16,002 nt of DNA. Source: an uncultured Clostridia bacterium (GTDB taxonomy: Bacteria; Bacillota; Clostridia; Christensenellales; UBA1242). A program made the position numbers and the translations under genes. The stretch covers positions 1 to 16,002 of the forward strand of contig CALVZZ010000003.1 in NCBI GenBank assembly GCA_944372715.1, read 5' to 3'. Of this stretch, positions 7,041 to 14,937 are shown one piece after another (position 1 is the stretch's first letter; each line of letters starts with the position of its first letter). Under the pieces are notes generated by a model. It was not told where the DNA came from. It was given only the letters and a program-made list of their open reading frames with translations, and made no database searches.

Positions 7041-8054
7041 ATGGAAAAAATTAAAATTGGTATAAATGGTTTTGGAAGAATTGGAAGGCTTCTTTTAAGA
7101 GTTTGTGCAGAGAGAAATGATGTTGAAGTTGTTGCAATAAATGATCCATTTTTAGATGTGGAATATGCGAAGTATCTTTTCTTCTATGATTCAATTCACG
7201 GAAGGTTTAATGGGCAAGTTGAAGTTGATGGTGAGTTTTTAGTTGTTAATGGTAAAAAAATTAAATTTTTCGCTGAAAAAGAGCCATCTTTAATTCCTTG
7301 GGCAAGTGTAAAAGCTGAATATATTGCAGAAGCAACAGGAAAATTTACATCGTACGAAGGTGCAGAAGCACATTTAAAAGCAGGTGCAAAAAAAGTTGTT
7401 GTTACTGCTCCAGGTAAAAATTTGCCTATGTTTGTAATGGGAGTAAATGAAAACACTTACACTAAGGATATGCTAATTGTTTCTAATGCAAGTTGTACAA
7501 CAAATTGTTTGGCGCCACTTGCAAAAGTTGTAAACGATAATTTCCATATAGTTGAAGGATTGATGACAACAGTTCACTCAACAACAGCGACTCAACTTAC
7601 TGTTGATGGAACAACAAAGAAGGATTATCGTGGGGGAAGAGCTGCATCTTACAATATAATTCCATCATCAACAGGAGCAGCAAAGGCAGTTGGGGAAGTT
7701 ATTCCAAGCTTGAAAGGAAAATTGACAGGAATGAGTATGCGTGTTCCAACACTTGATGTTTCAGTTGTTGATTTAACTTGTAAGATTGAAAAATCTGCAA
7801 CTTATGAAGAAATTGTTGAAGCTATGAAAAAAGCTGAGAGTGGTGAACTTAAAGGAATATTAGGCACCACTAATGATGCTGTTGTTTCTTCTGATTTCAT
7901 AGGTGATAAAAGAACCTGTATTTTTGATATTACTGCAGGCATTATGCTCAACCCTAATTTTGTAAAATTAGTTGCTTGGTATGACAACGAAATGGGCTAC
8001 TCTAACAAGGTTATAGATTTGATTGAACATATGGCAAAAGTTGATAAAAATTAA
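7041..8054 (+). CDS. gap: Glyceraldehyde-3-phosphate dehydrogenase, GapA/GapC (class I) type
   Basis: The enzyme oxidises glyceraldehyde 3-phosphate to 1,3-bisphosphoglycerate with NAD+ in glycolysis. At 337 residues it is full length. The Rossmann motif GINGFGRIGR is at 7-16, Asp35 in INDPF is the NAD-selecting position, the catalytic SNASCTTNC holds Cys152, and His179 is its partner. The stretch TTATQLTVDGTTKKDYRGGRAA, then NIIPSSTGAAKAVGEV, and the end WYDNEMGYSNKV resemble E. coli GapA and eukaryotic GAPDH rather than the Bacillus/Clostridium type, which has an NDQ..LD.PH..RRARAA pattern. AAGGAG at 7029-7034 precedes the ATG. It sits between the M29 peptidase and ppa, away from pgk and tpi, which are not in the window. 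Confidence 0.97.
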   Translation: MEKIKIGINGFGRIGRLLLRVCAERNDVEVVAINDPFLDVEYAKYLFFYDSIHGRFNGQVEVDGEFLVVNGKKIKFFAEKEPSLIPWASVKAEYIAEATGKFTSYEGAEAHLKAGAKKVVVTAPGKNLPMFVMGVNENTYTKDMLIVSNASCTTNCLAPLAKVVNDNFHIVEGLMTTVHSTTATQLTVDGTTKKDYRGGRAASYNIIPSSTGAAKAVGEVIPSLKGKLTGMSMRVPTLDVSVVDLTCKIEKSATYEEIVEAMKKAESGELKGILGTTNDAVVSSDFIGDKRTCIFDITAGIMLNPNFVKLVAWYDNEMGYSNKVIDLIEHMAKVDKN

Positions 8055-8065
8055 AAGGATTAAAT

Positions 8066-8599
8066 ATGAATATACTACACGACATAAGTCAGGACAGAAT
8101 AACACCAGAAGATTTTGTTGCTTGTATAGAAATTGAAAAGGGCAGTAAAAACAAATATGAATCAGATAAAGAAACGGGAATGATTATCTTAGATAGAGTG
8201 CTTTATACAAGTACCCACTATCCAATGAATTATGGTTTCATTCCAAGAACATTATCCGGTGATGATGACCCACTTGATGTATTTGTGCTTTGCAGTCAAC
8301 CAATTGAGAAAATGAGTTTGGTGAGGTGTTATCCAATTGGCGTTGTATATATGATAGATAGAAATGAAACAGATGAAAAGATAATTGCAATTCCATTTGG
8401 AGATCCACAATACAATGAAATAAAGGACATAACGGAATTACCAGCACATATTACAGATGAATTAAGACACTTTTTAACGGTGTATAAACAACTTGAAAAT
8501 AAAGTTGTTAAAGTGCTTGAAGTTGCAAGCAATGATAAAGCAAAACAGACAATTAAACAGTGCATAGATTTATATTTGAAGGATAAACATCTCTGCTAA
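8066..8599 (+). CDS. ppa: Family I (soluble) inorganic pyrophosphatase
   Basis: The enzyme hydrolyses pyrophosphate to two phosphates in the cytoplasm and so pulls biosynthetic reactions forward. Its 177 residues match the bacterial hexameric form. Seen in order are IEIEKGSKNKYE (21-32), LDRVLYTSTHYPMNYGFIP (42-60), the signature DDDPLD (66-71) with its metal-binding aspartates, and a following D-x5-D-x-K pattern (DRNETDEK). AAAGG at 8054-8058 is the ribosome site. It is the last gene of the run that starts at rpiB, 11 bases after gap. Its last 30 bases overlap the 3' end of murC on the other strand. Many Clostridia use a family II (DHH-type) or membrane pyrophosphatase, so the family I form is a useful lineage marker. 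Confidence 0.95.
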   Translation: MNILHDISQDRITPEDFVACIEIEKGSKNKYESDKETGMIILDRVLYTSTHYPMNYGFIPRTLSGDDDPLDVFVLCSQPIEKMSLVRCYPIGVVYMIDRNETDEKIIAIPFGDPQYNEIKDITELPAHITDELRHFLTVYKQLENKVVKVLEVASNDKAKQTIKQCIDLYLKDKHLC

Positions 8600-9859
8600 T
8601 TCATCAATATTTCCTGCACCTAAAATAAGTAAACAATCGCCTTGTTTAAGGCGTTTTTTTATTATATTGTAAGAACTTTTTATGGTGTTATGATAAAACG
8701 AACCTTCAATGTGTTGTGAAAGAACCTTTGCACTACCTTTTTCAATGTATTTTTCTCTTGCACTGTATGTTTTAATTATATGTACTTCATCTGCCGTCTT
8801 TAAGCAATCAACAAAATTTTGAAATAATGTGAGTGTTCTTGTATAAGTGTGTGGTTGAAAAGCAACAATAATTTTTCCTTTAACATATTTTTTTGTTGAA
8901 GTAATAATTTTTCTTATTTCGGAAGGATGATGTGCATAGTCAGAAATTATTAAATTTGGGAATTGTGAAATAATTTCGTATCGTCTTTTGACGCCTTTAT
9001 ACTCCATCAAGGAATGTTGTATCTTTTCAAAAGGTATTTTACAAAGTAAAGATATAGCAATTGCAGAAAGAGAGTTTAGTACATTGTGTTTTCCAATTGC
9101 ATTTAATGTTATTTTACCTAAAAAAGTATTATTTAAAAAAACATCATAACCATATTTTCCACTACCTATGTGTGAAATATTTTTAGCTTGAAGAAAAAAT
9201 TTATTTTTATATACTATATAATTTTTTTTATCAACATTTAAACAAATTTTACAATTATTTTTAAATTTATCAAAACTATATTTTACATTTTTATAATTTT
9301 TAAAAAAATCCAAATGTTCTGCTTCAACATTTAAAATAATACCATATTTTGGTTTTAAATCTAAAAAGGCGTTTTTATATTCGCAAGCTTCACAAATAAA
9401 ATACTTGTTTTTTCCTATTTTTAAGTTTGAGTTGAAACAATTTGATATGCCCCCAATATGAACTGTTGGATTTTTTTTTGCATAAATAAAAATTTCAGCT
9501 ATCATTTCCGTTGTGCTTGTTTTACCGTGTGCGCCACTTACGGCAATAACATTGCTATATTTTTTTGAAATTATACTAAGCATTTGGGAACGAGTTAATA
9601 TGTTCAATCCTTTAATTTTTGCTTGAATTAATTCTGGATTGTTCTCGTTAATTGCATTTGAAATTACAACCGTATCTGAGTTTTTTAGATTATTTTTATT
9701 GTGCTTATAAAAAATTTTAATTCCGTTTAATTCCAAATTTTTTGTAATATCATTTTTATGTAAATCAGAACCTTGTATATTATAACCCAAAGTTTTTAAG
9801 TGCAAGGCAATTGCACTCATACTAATGCCACCTATACCAATAAAATGTATATATCTCAT
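8570..9859 (-). CDS. murC: UDP-N-acetylmuramate--L-alanine ligase
   Basis: The enzyme adds L-alanine to UDP-MurNAc using ATP, the first step of peptidoglycan stem-peptide synthesis. At 429 residues it is slightly short for the family. The N-terminal Rossmann motif FIGIGGISMS is at 6-15, the ATP-binding loop SGAHGKTSTTE at 108-118, EACEYKNAFL at 157-166, NVEAEHLDFF at 177-186 (many homologues have DHLD), GKHNVLNSL at 256-264, KGVKRRYE at 288-295, SDYAHHPSE at 306-314 and FQPHTYTRT at 334-342. All three Mur ligase domains are present. No Shine-Dalgarno sequence precedes the ATG at 9859, and no clear promoter is seen before it. It is divergent from spoVG and stands alone, outside any mur/fts cluster. 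Confidence 0.97.
   Translation of the reverse strand: MRYIHFIGIGGISMSAIALHLKTLGYNIQGSDLHKNDITKNLELNGIKIFYKHNKNNLKNSDTVVISNAINENNPELIQAKIKGLNILTRSQMLSIISKKYSNVIAVSGAHGKTSTTEMIAEIFIYAKKNPTVHIGGISNCFNSNLKIGKNKYFICEACEYKNAFLDLKPKYGIILNVEAEHLDFFKNYKNVKYSFDKFKNNCKICLNVDKKNYIVYKNKFFLQAKNISHIGSGKYGYDVFLNNTFLGKITLNAIGKHNVLNSLSAIAISLLCKIPFEKIQHSLMEYKGVKRRYEIISQFPNLIISDYAHHPSEIRKIITSTKKYVKGKIIVAFQPHTYTRTLTLFQNFVDCLKTADEVHIIKTYSAREKYIEKGSAKVLSQHIEGSFYHNTIKSSYNIIKKRLKQGDCLLILGAGNIDELAEMFILQI
8638..8660 (+). terminator. Terminator of the rpiB-ppa run, located inside murC
   Basis: CGCCTT (8638-8643) pairs with AAGGCG (8648-8653) around a GTTT loop, and seven Ts follow (8654-8660). It lies 38 bases after the ppa stop codon and entirely within the murC coding sequence on the opposite strand. 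On the minus strand it has no T-run, so it would not stop murC transcripts. Confidence 0.7.
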
Positions 9860-9911
9860 AGATATTATTTATGTAATTTAATTATGTTTTGATAAAAATT
9901 TGCTTAAAATG

Positions 9912-9962
9912 TTTGCTTTTTATAAGAAAAAATATTAATATATACTTAGCTTGAAAAGCAAA
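9912..9962. repeat. Inverted repeat flanking the likely spoVG promoter
   Basis: TTTGCTTTT (9912-9920) and AAAAGCAAA (9954-9962) are perfect 9-base inverted arms with 33 bases between them. The candidate -10 boxes for spoVG (TAATAT 9936-9941 or TATACT 9941-9946) lie between the arms, with TTGCTT at 9913-9918 as a possible -35. It could be an operator or a weak RNA or DNA structure; the AT-rich setting makes chance possible. Confidence 0.4.
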
Positions 9963-9970
9963 TACTTAAA

Positions 9971-9979
9971 AAGGAAGGT
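9971..9979 (+). promoter_or_regulatory. Ribosome site that supports the TTG start of spoVG
   Basis: AAGGAAGGT lies 8 bases before the TTG at 9988. No ATG is available nearby in this frame, and the family's conserved N-terminus begins exactly at this TTG. Confidence 0.8.
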
Positions 9980-9987
9980 ACAAACAC

Positions 9988-10257
9988 TTGAAAATTTCAG
10001 ACATCAGAATTAGGCTAGTAAAAAAAGATGACGGAAAACTTAAAGCAGTTGCATCTATCACAATTGATGAATGCTTTGTTGTTCACGACATCAAAGTGAT
10101 TGAGGGAAGTGAAGGTCCATTTATCTCAATGCCTAGCAGAAAAGGTCCTGACGGGGAATATAGAGATATTGTTCACCCAATCAACACAGAAACACGTGAA
10201 ATGATTCGTGATGCTGTTTTGGAAGCTTATCAAAAAGCAGAAAAAGAAGAAGCTTAA
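9988..10257 (+). CDS. spoVG: SpoVG-family nucleic-acid-binding regulator
   Basis: SpoVG proteins are small DNA- and RNA-binding regulators, first known from asymmetric septation and cortex formation in Bacillus and widespread in Firmicutes. The 89 residues align end to end with the family from memory: MKISDIRIRLV, AVASITIDECFVVHDIKVIEG, GPFISMPSRKGPDGEYRDIVHPINTETR, and an acidic/basic tail. Translation starts at TTG, supported by AAGGAAGGT 8 bases upstream. It is a single-gene transcript that ends at a strong hairpin just downstream and is divergent from murC. In B. subtilis spoVG is sigma-H dependent; I see no convincing sigma-H promoter here, and a sigma-A-like arrangement is more likely. 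Confidence 0.96.
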   Translation: MKISDIRIRLVKKDDGKLKAVASITIDECFVVHDIKVIEGSEGPFISMPSRKGPDGEYRDIVHPINTETREMIRDAVLEAYQKAEKEEA

Positions 10258-10272
10258 TAGGCAAAATCTTTT

Positions 10273-10299
10273 AAAACCGTGGTAAAGCCACGGTTTTTT
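10273..10299 (+). terminator. Rho-independent terminator of spoVG
   Basis: A perfect 10-bp stem, AAAACCGTGG (10273-10282) with CCACGGTTTT (10288-10297), closes a TAAAG loop, and more Ts follow. It starts 16 bases after the spoVG stop codon. Confidence 0.92.
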
Positions 10300-10319
10300 C
10301 ATTATATAAATATGTTAAT

Positions 10320-10348
10320 TTGACATATATATTAAAATATGCTATGCT
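10320..10348 (+). promoter_or_regulatory. Sigma-A promoter with extended -10
   Basis: A perfect -35 TTGACA (10320-10325) is followed after 17 bases by TATGCT (10343-10348), with TGC directly before it as an extended -10. It drives the DHH phosphoesterase gene at 10375, whose ribosome site AAAGGAGG is at 10364-10371. Confidence 0.8.
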
Positions 10349-10374
10349 AAAGAGCTTTTGCTTAAAGGAGGTTT

Positions 10375-11403
10375 ATGTCCGAAGAAAAGGTAAAGTCTAT
10401 TTTAGTTTTTAAGGAACAAATTGAAAAGAGTAAGAAAATAGCACTAATATCACACAAAAATCCAGATACAGATGCATTATCTTCTATTGTAGCATTAAAA
10501 AAAATTATAGAAAAAAATTATTCTGATAAAATAATTGATCTTTTTTCAGAATGCGAAAGCTTAAAGGAAATTTATAAGCCAATTTTAAAAGAAGATAATT
10601 TGAATATTCAAACTGTGAATGATTACGATTTAGCGATTGGTTTTGATTCTGCTACAAAGGAAAGATTTGGTATTTATGAAAGGATTTTTGATTTGGCAAA
10701 GGATACTGCTCAAATAGATCACCATTTTTCTAACGAAATGTTTGCTAGGAATAATATAGTTTATATGACTTCTTCAACCACAGAAGTGCTTTATTTGGTT
10801 TTAAAAGCTTTGCATTTTGAAATACCAAATAATATATGTAAGCTCATTTATGCTGGTATGATTACGGATACAAGTGAATTTACGCAAGGAATAAAGAGAA
10901 AATCCACAATTAAAGTACTAAATGATTTTTATATAAAAAAAGTTGATATGGATTGTGTATTAAATTATTTTTTTAAAAACAATTCAAATTCTAAAAACAA
11001 ACTTTTAGAAAAAGCTTTACACTCAATGAAATTTTATTTTAACGGTGGGTTGGTTATAATGACACTCAATGAAAATGATTTTATTGATGCAAATGCTAAG
11101 CAGGGAGAAGAGGAAGGAATAATCAATCAAGGCATTAACACAAAGGGCGTGAATATTGCTTGTATATTTATTAAAAGAAATGAAAAACCATACTTTGTAA
11201 GTATGAGAAGTAAGTATGGGGCAGATGTTTCAAGTATAGCAAAAAGATTCGGTGGTGGTGGTCACGTAAATATGGCGGCATTTACTTATAACGGAAATAT
11301 CAAAGAAATTGCACCAGATTTTTTTAAACTATGTAAAAAAGAACTTGTCAGATGTAGAGAAATACCAAATCAAAATATATTTTTTGATGATAATGAAAAA
11401 TAA
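10375..11403 (+). CDS. DHH/DHHA1 phosphoesterase, NrnA-like
   Basis: Members of this family (NrnA, GdpP and relatives) hydrolyse short RNA or dinucleotides, and NrnA also hydrolyses 3'-phosphoadenosine 5'-phosphate. The 342 residues fit a soluble NrnA-type protein with no PAS, GGDEF or membrane region. The DHH domain shows SHKNPDTDAL (26-35; His27, Asp31, Asp33), Asp91 in GFDSA, the DHH triad at 115-117, and Asp165 in MITDTSE. The DHHA1 domain has RFGGGGHVNMAA near residues 295-306, the substrate-binding GGGH motif. It differs slightly from the usual DGDALGS and GGGHKNAAG. It has its own promoter and a strong ribosome site. The role is probably nano-RNA or pAp turnover; the exact substrate cannot be read. 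Confidence 0.88.
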   Translation: MSEEKVKSILVFKEQIEKSKKIALISHKNPDTDALSSIVALKKIIEKNYSDKIIDLFSECESLKEIYKPILKEDNLNIQTVNDYDLAIGFDSATKERFGIYERIFDLAKDTAQIDHHFSNEMFARNNIVYMTSSTTEVLYLVLKALHFEIPNNICKLIYAGMITDTSEFTQGIKRKSTIKVLNDFYIKKVDMDCVLNYFFKNNSNSKNKLLEKALHSMKFYFNGGLVIMTLNENDFIDANAKQGEEEGIINQGINTKGVNIACIFIKRNEKPYFVSMRSKYGADVSSIAKRFGGGGHVNMAAFTYNGNIKEIAPDFFKLCKKELVRCREIPNQNIFFDDNEK

Positions 11404-11432
11404 AAAAACAATTGAAATTTTATGAGTTTTAT

Positions 11433-11461
11433 TTGATTTTTATAATAATAAATATTATACT
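11433..11461 (+). promoter_or_regulatory. Putative sigma-A promoter of the guanylate kinase gene
   Basis: TTGATT (11433-11438) and TATACT (11456-11461) are 17 bases apart. Transcription would begin near 11468, downstream of the TTG at 11412, which supports the ATG at 11487 as the start. Readthrough from the DHH gene is also possible, because no terminator is seen between them. Confidence 0.5.
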
Positions 11462-11486
11462 TTTACTACATAAAAAAGGGAAAAAT

Positions 11487-12035
11487 ATGCTAATAATTTT
11501 ATCAGGTTGTTCAGGGGCAGGTAAGTCTACAATAATAAAAGGACTCCTTCAAAAAAATAATAAAATCAAGTTTATGAAAACTTGTACAACAAGGAAAAAA
11601 AGAGAAGGAGAAACAGATGATAGTTACATCTTTGTAAGCAGAGATGATTTTGATAAAAAATTAAAAAACGGCGAAATTTTTGAATATGAAGAAATTCATA
11701 AAAATTTTTATGGAACATTGAATTCTTCTTTGGATAAAGTAATTGATGGAGAATTCCACTATATTAAAGATGTTGGCGTGCTGGGAGAAATAAATTTAAA
11801 AAGAGCATTAAAAAATAAAGCAAAAGTTATTTCAATTTTTCTGACAGTTCCCAAAGATGAATTAATTAGAAGACTTAAAGAAAGGCACGAGCCTGACATA
11901 GATTTAAGGCTTTCTAGAATGGAATTTGAGATGAGCTATATAAATAATTACAATTATGTTATTAACAATACGAATTATGAAAAAACACTTGCAAAAATTG
12001 AAAAAATTATTGCAAAAGAAGAAAAGACAAAATAA
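11487..12035 (+). CDS. gmk: Guanylate kinase, divergent
   Basis: The enzyme phosphorylates GMP (and dGMP) to GDP with ATP. From the ATG at 11487 the protein has 182 residues, a little short for Gmk. It has the P-loop GCSGAGKS (7-14), CTTRKKREGE (33-42) for GMP phosphate contacts, Tyr47, and YGT (75-77). Where the family usually has 'ID.QG' it reads IKDVGVLG (93-100). The lid and C-terminal part, RLKERHEPDIDLRLSRMEFE, match the 'RL..R..d....R...a..E' pattern. Residues beyond the core motifs are drifted, so a specialised guanylate-kinase-like protein cannot be excluded. An upstream in-frame TTG (11412) would add a 25-residue hydrophobic stretch not found in Gmk. AAGGG at 11476-11480 is a modest ribosome site. 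Confidence 0.8.
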   Translation: MLIILSGCSGAGKSTIIKGLLQKNNKIKFMKTCTTRKKREGETDDSYIFVSRDDFDKKLKNGEIFEYEEIHKNFYGTLNSSLDKVIDGEFHYIKDVGVLGEINLKRALKNKAKVISIFLTVPKDELIRRLKERHEPDIDLRLSRMEFEMSYINNYNYVINNTNYEKTLAKIEKIIAKEEKTK

Positions 12036-12066
12036 AAAAACTATTGATTTCTCAATAGTTTTTTTT
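12035..12066. terminator. Bidirectional terminator between gmk and the GLUG protein gene
   Basis: ACTATTGA (12041-12048) pairs with TCAATAGT (12053-12060) around TTTC. Flanking A-runs and T-runs extend the stem to about 14 bp and give a U-run on both strands. It serves the gmk gene ending at 12035 (+) and the gene ending at 12070 (-). Confidence 0.88.
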
Positions 12067-12069
12067 ATT

Positions 12070-14910
12070 TTATTCTATAACAATTTTTTCTATATTTTTT
12101 AATGTTGGATAAACATTTTCAAAAGATTCAAAATCCCAGATTGTGTTTGAAAATTTATTATCAATGAAAGCTTTAAAACCACTTGTTCCTTTGCAATCTT
12201 CATCAGAGCAATCAATCCAGCCTGCGTATTTACCACCTGTAAACAATGTTGGTATAAAGTTTAATATGTCGCCTAAAACTGTATCAGATGTTGATTGTCT
12301 TTTTGATTCGCCATAATTCACAATCAAGCAATTTTTTACTTCTCCATAATTAACATTTAAAACTCTGCCAGCAAGTTTAGATAAGAATGTCAACCTGAAT
12401 GGTGAATATGTTTCAGCAAATAAATCTCCTTTTCCTGTAATAGTTGCAGAACTGAAACAATATTCGAATGTTCCTGCATCAATTCTATATGCAAGGCCGG
12501 CAACAACACCATCTTCATATTGACCTGTTAATGTTGCAGTTGTGAAACAGTTGTTTACAATTCCGTTTGAAATTGAAACCAATCCACCAATGAATTTACC
12601 AAGAATTTCCCCAGATGAATAGCACTCTGTTATTGTTCCTGCATTTGTTCCTGCTATGCCACCAATGTAGTTTCCTTTAATTGAAATATTTTCAACATAG
12701 CTTGTTTTAACTTCTGCATTTTGTTCGTTTGCTCCAACAATTCCACCTGCATAGGAATTATTATTTACATCTCTTAAAGCAAGAGTAACATTTAAACAAG
12801 AATTTTCTATTTTTCCTCTGTTTGTTCCAACAACACCACCAGCTATCAAGTTTCCAGAAATTTCTTCTGTAATAACAATAGCTTCATTGTAAAGATTTGA
12901 TACCATATTGTTATTTATTGCCACAATTCCACCAACTGTTAAGTTTGCCGTTGTGTTTAAATACATTTGAATTGTTGAAGACATTATTAATGTTTTTACA
13001 TTTTCAATTGTTGCCTTTTCAGATATTCCAACAACACCACCAACAGTTCCTGTTACAGGTTTTGTATAGTTAATTTTGTTTGTGTAATTTTCTGTAGCAG
13101 AATCTTGAATTGTTATATTATCAATATAACCATTTCCAATATATCCGACAGCACCACCAATTGTGTTTCCTGTTGAAATATCTAAGCCTATAACTGTACA
13201 GTTAGATATTCTAGCTGTTGCACCATAAGCTACTATTGTTCCTGTATAGTCACTTACAAAATCTGATGAATTGTATATGTGGAAATTTTCAAAATTAACT
13301 CCATTTATTTCAGCATCACCATCTGCGAATCCAAAGAATCCTGCATATTTTTTATTTTGAATAATGAAATCTTTAAATGTAAGAGATTTTCCTGTTACAA
13401 TAAATTTTCCCATAAATGGTGTTTCTTCTGAGCCAATTGGTTCCCAAGTTGTTAAAGATGGGTCAAGATCTTGCATTGTGTATACTGTATCTTCTGAAAA
13501 ATTTACTTCAATTGTTGCATCGCTTGAAGGATTTGCTATTAACATATTTAAAGCAGTAGTTAATTCTTCTTTGTTTGTTATTACATTACCTGGATCATAA
13601 ATTGAGGTTCCTAAATATGTGTTGTTAAAGTCAATGGTTGCAAATGAAGAACCTTCTTCTATAGTCCAAATGTTGTTAAAATTCCAATTTGTATAAGAAG
13701 ATCTTTCATATAACTCTTCTATTGTTCTTTTCATAACAACACCATTTTTGTCCACATTGCCTGCAAAACCACTTATATTTAAAGCATTATAATAGTTGTT
13801 TTCATAAATATTTGTCAAGTCGTATTCGTTTGTACTATCAACATCTTGACCTAAAATTGCACCAACATTAGAAGTTAATGAATTTTGAGAAAGTATGGAG
13901 AAACAATTTTTTAACATTGAATGACGATATTTTGTTCCATCATTATATGATTCGTTGCTTCCAATAATTCCACCCAATTTTGATGTCTCATCTGTTGTTA
14001 TGGTATTTATTATAGCTTTGCAATCTGTTGTTATTGTGCCAACAGTTTTTCCAGCAATTCCACCAACATAATTTGTTGCGTTTAAATTGATGTTTTCAAC
14101 AACACTCATATATATTTCTGGTCTAGAATTAATATATTGTGCTTGACCTACCAATCCACCTGTGTTTCCAGATGTGTTTGTATTTGAAATTGTTGCGTTT
14201 TGTATATAAATCAAACCAACATTTCCGTTATTTATTCCTGCAACGGTTCCTGCATTACTAAATGAACCTACAATGTTAACATCTACAAACTTTACATTTT
14301 CAACTCTACCTGCTTCACCGATTGAGTTAAAAAGACCTGCATTTTCTGTTGAATTTGTTACATTAAGGTTGTATATTGCATTATTGCCACCATCAAATGT
14401 GCCTGTAAATGGTGCTGAACCAATTGGTTGCCATTCCGATGTTTCAGGCGTGTTCAAATCAATGTTATTTACAACTTGATAACTGTTAGAAAGCCCCCAA
14501 TCACCTGTGCCAATGCTTGCAAGTTGCGTTGCAGTTTTAATGAAATATGGATTGTTTGGCGTTCCGTCTCCAACATGAACAGAGAATGTAAAACGATCAA
14601 AGTTTGGATTGTTTGTTGTAATTACAACCTTAGCCAAACCACCTTTTCTTGCTTGGAATGTAAGGGTTTCTGGTGTGTATGATAAAATTTCTGTATTATC
14701 ACTGCTTACTTCAACCTTTGTGCCTTTATCTGCTTGTGTATGTACCAAAACATCATTTAGCTCAAATGTTTCCCCTATGTTGTATTGAAGCATTGAGTCC
14801 ATACCATATTTTAAGTATATGCTTTCTTTGTTTTGTACGAAGTAGTATGTAGTAAAGCCAATAAATAATACACCTATTAAGACTATTACATAAATCAAAA
14901 ATCTCTTCAT
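12070..14910 (-). CDS. Large exported, membrane-anchored GLUG-repeat beta-helix protein
   Basis: The product has 946 residues. An uncleaved signal-anchor helix is at about 4-24 (lysine and arginine before it, no clear cleavage site), then a beta-rich Ig-like region (about 36-114). A first right-handed beta-helix module opens with GDGTPNNPYFIKTATQLASIG (114-134) and has WQPIGSAPFTGTFDGG (160-175). GLUG-type turns such as GGLVGQ, GGIAGK and GGIIGS recur to about 385. A second module starts with a TNKEELTTAL segment (445-454) and WEPIGSEETPF (489-499), followed by many GG(I/V)VG turns between about 580 and 805. The C-terminal 100 residues lack GLUG turns and hold two nearby cysteines (DCSDEDC). 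No LPxTG motif is seen. It probably faces outward, tethered at its N-terminus. GLUG proteins are often adhesins or of unknown role. AGGAG (14916-14920) precedes the ATG. Confidence 0.88.
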   Translation of the reverse strand: MKRFLIYVIVLIGVLFIGFTTYYFVQNKESIYLKYGMDSMLQYNIGETFELNDVLVHTQADKGTKVEVSSDNTEILSYTPETLTFQARKGGLAKVVITTNNPNFDRFTFSVHVGDGTPNNPYFIKTATQLASIGTGDWGLSNSYQVVNNIDLNTPETSEWQPIGSAPFTGTFDGGNNAIYNLNVTNSTENAGLFNSIGEAGRVENVKFVDVNIVGSFSNAGTVAGINNGNVGLIYIQNATISNTNTSGNTGGLVGQAQYINSRPEIYMSVVENINLNATNYVGGIAGKTVGTITTDCKAIINTITTDETSKLGGIIGSNESYNDGTKYRHSMLKNCFSILSQNSLTSNVGAILGQDVDSTNEYDLTNIYENNYYNALNISGFAGNVDKNGVVMKRTIEELYERSSYTNWNFNNIWTIEEGSSFATIDFNNTYLGTSIYDPGNVITNKEELTTALNMLIANPSSDATIEVNFSEDTVYTMQDLDPSLTTWEPIGSEETPFMGKFIVTGKSLTFKDFIIQNKKYAGFFGFADGDAEINGVNFENFHIYNSSDFVSDYTGTIVAYGATARISNCTVIGLDISTGNTIGGAVGYIGNGYIDNITIQDSATENYTNKINYTKPVTGTVGGVVGISEKATIENVKTLIMSSTIQMYLNTTANLTVGGIVAINNNMVSNLYNEAIVITEEISGNLIAGGVVGTNRGKIENSCLNVTLALRDVNNNSYAGGIVGANEQNAEVKTSYVENISIKGNYIGGIAGTNAGTITECYSSGEILGKFIGGLVSISNGIVNNCFTTATLTGQYEDGVVAGLAYRIDAGTFEYCFSSATITGKGDLFAETYSPFRLTFLSKLAGRVLNVNYGEVKNCLIVNYGESKRQSTSDTVLGDILNFIPTLFTGGKYAGWIDCSDEDCKGTSGFKAFIDNKFSNTIWDFESFENVYPTLKNIEKIVIE

Positions 14911-14937
14911 ATTAACTCCTATAAATTTTGTTAACTA

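Noticed and set aside
11412..11486. Hydrophobic N-terminal extension of the guanylate kinase, as a membrane-anchored variant
   Set aside because: It needs a TTG start with no ribosome site and lies largely upstream of or within the likely promoter; the P-loop near residue 7 from the ATG at 11487 is typical of the family.
13364..14682. Plus-strand frames opposite the GLUG protein gene
   Set aside because: They are compositional shadows of the repetitive minus-strand gene, with no ribosome sites or recognisable domains.
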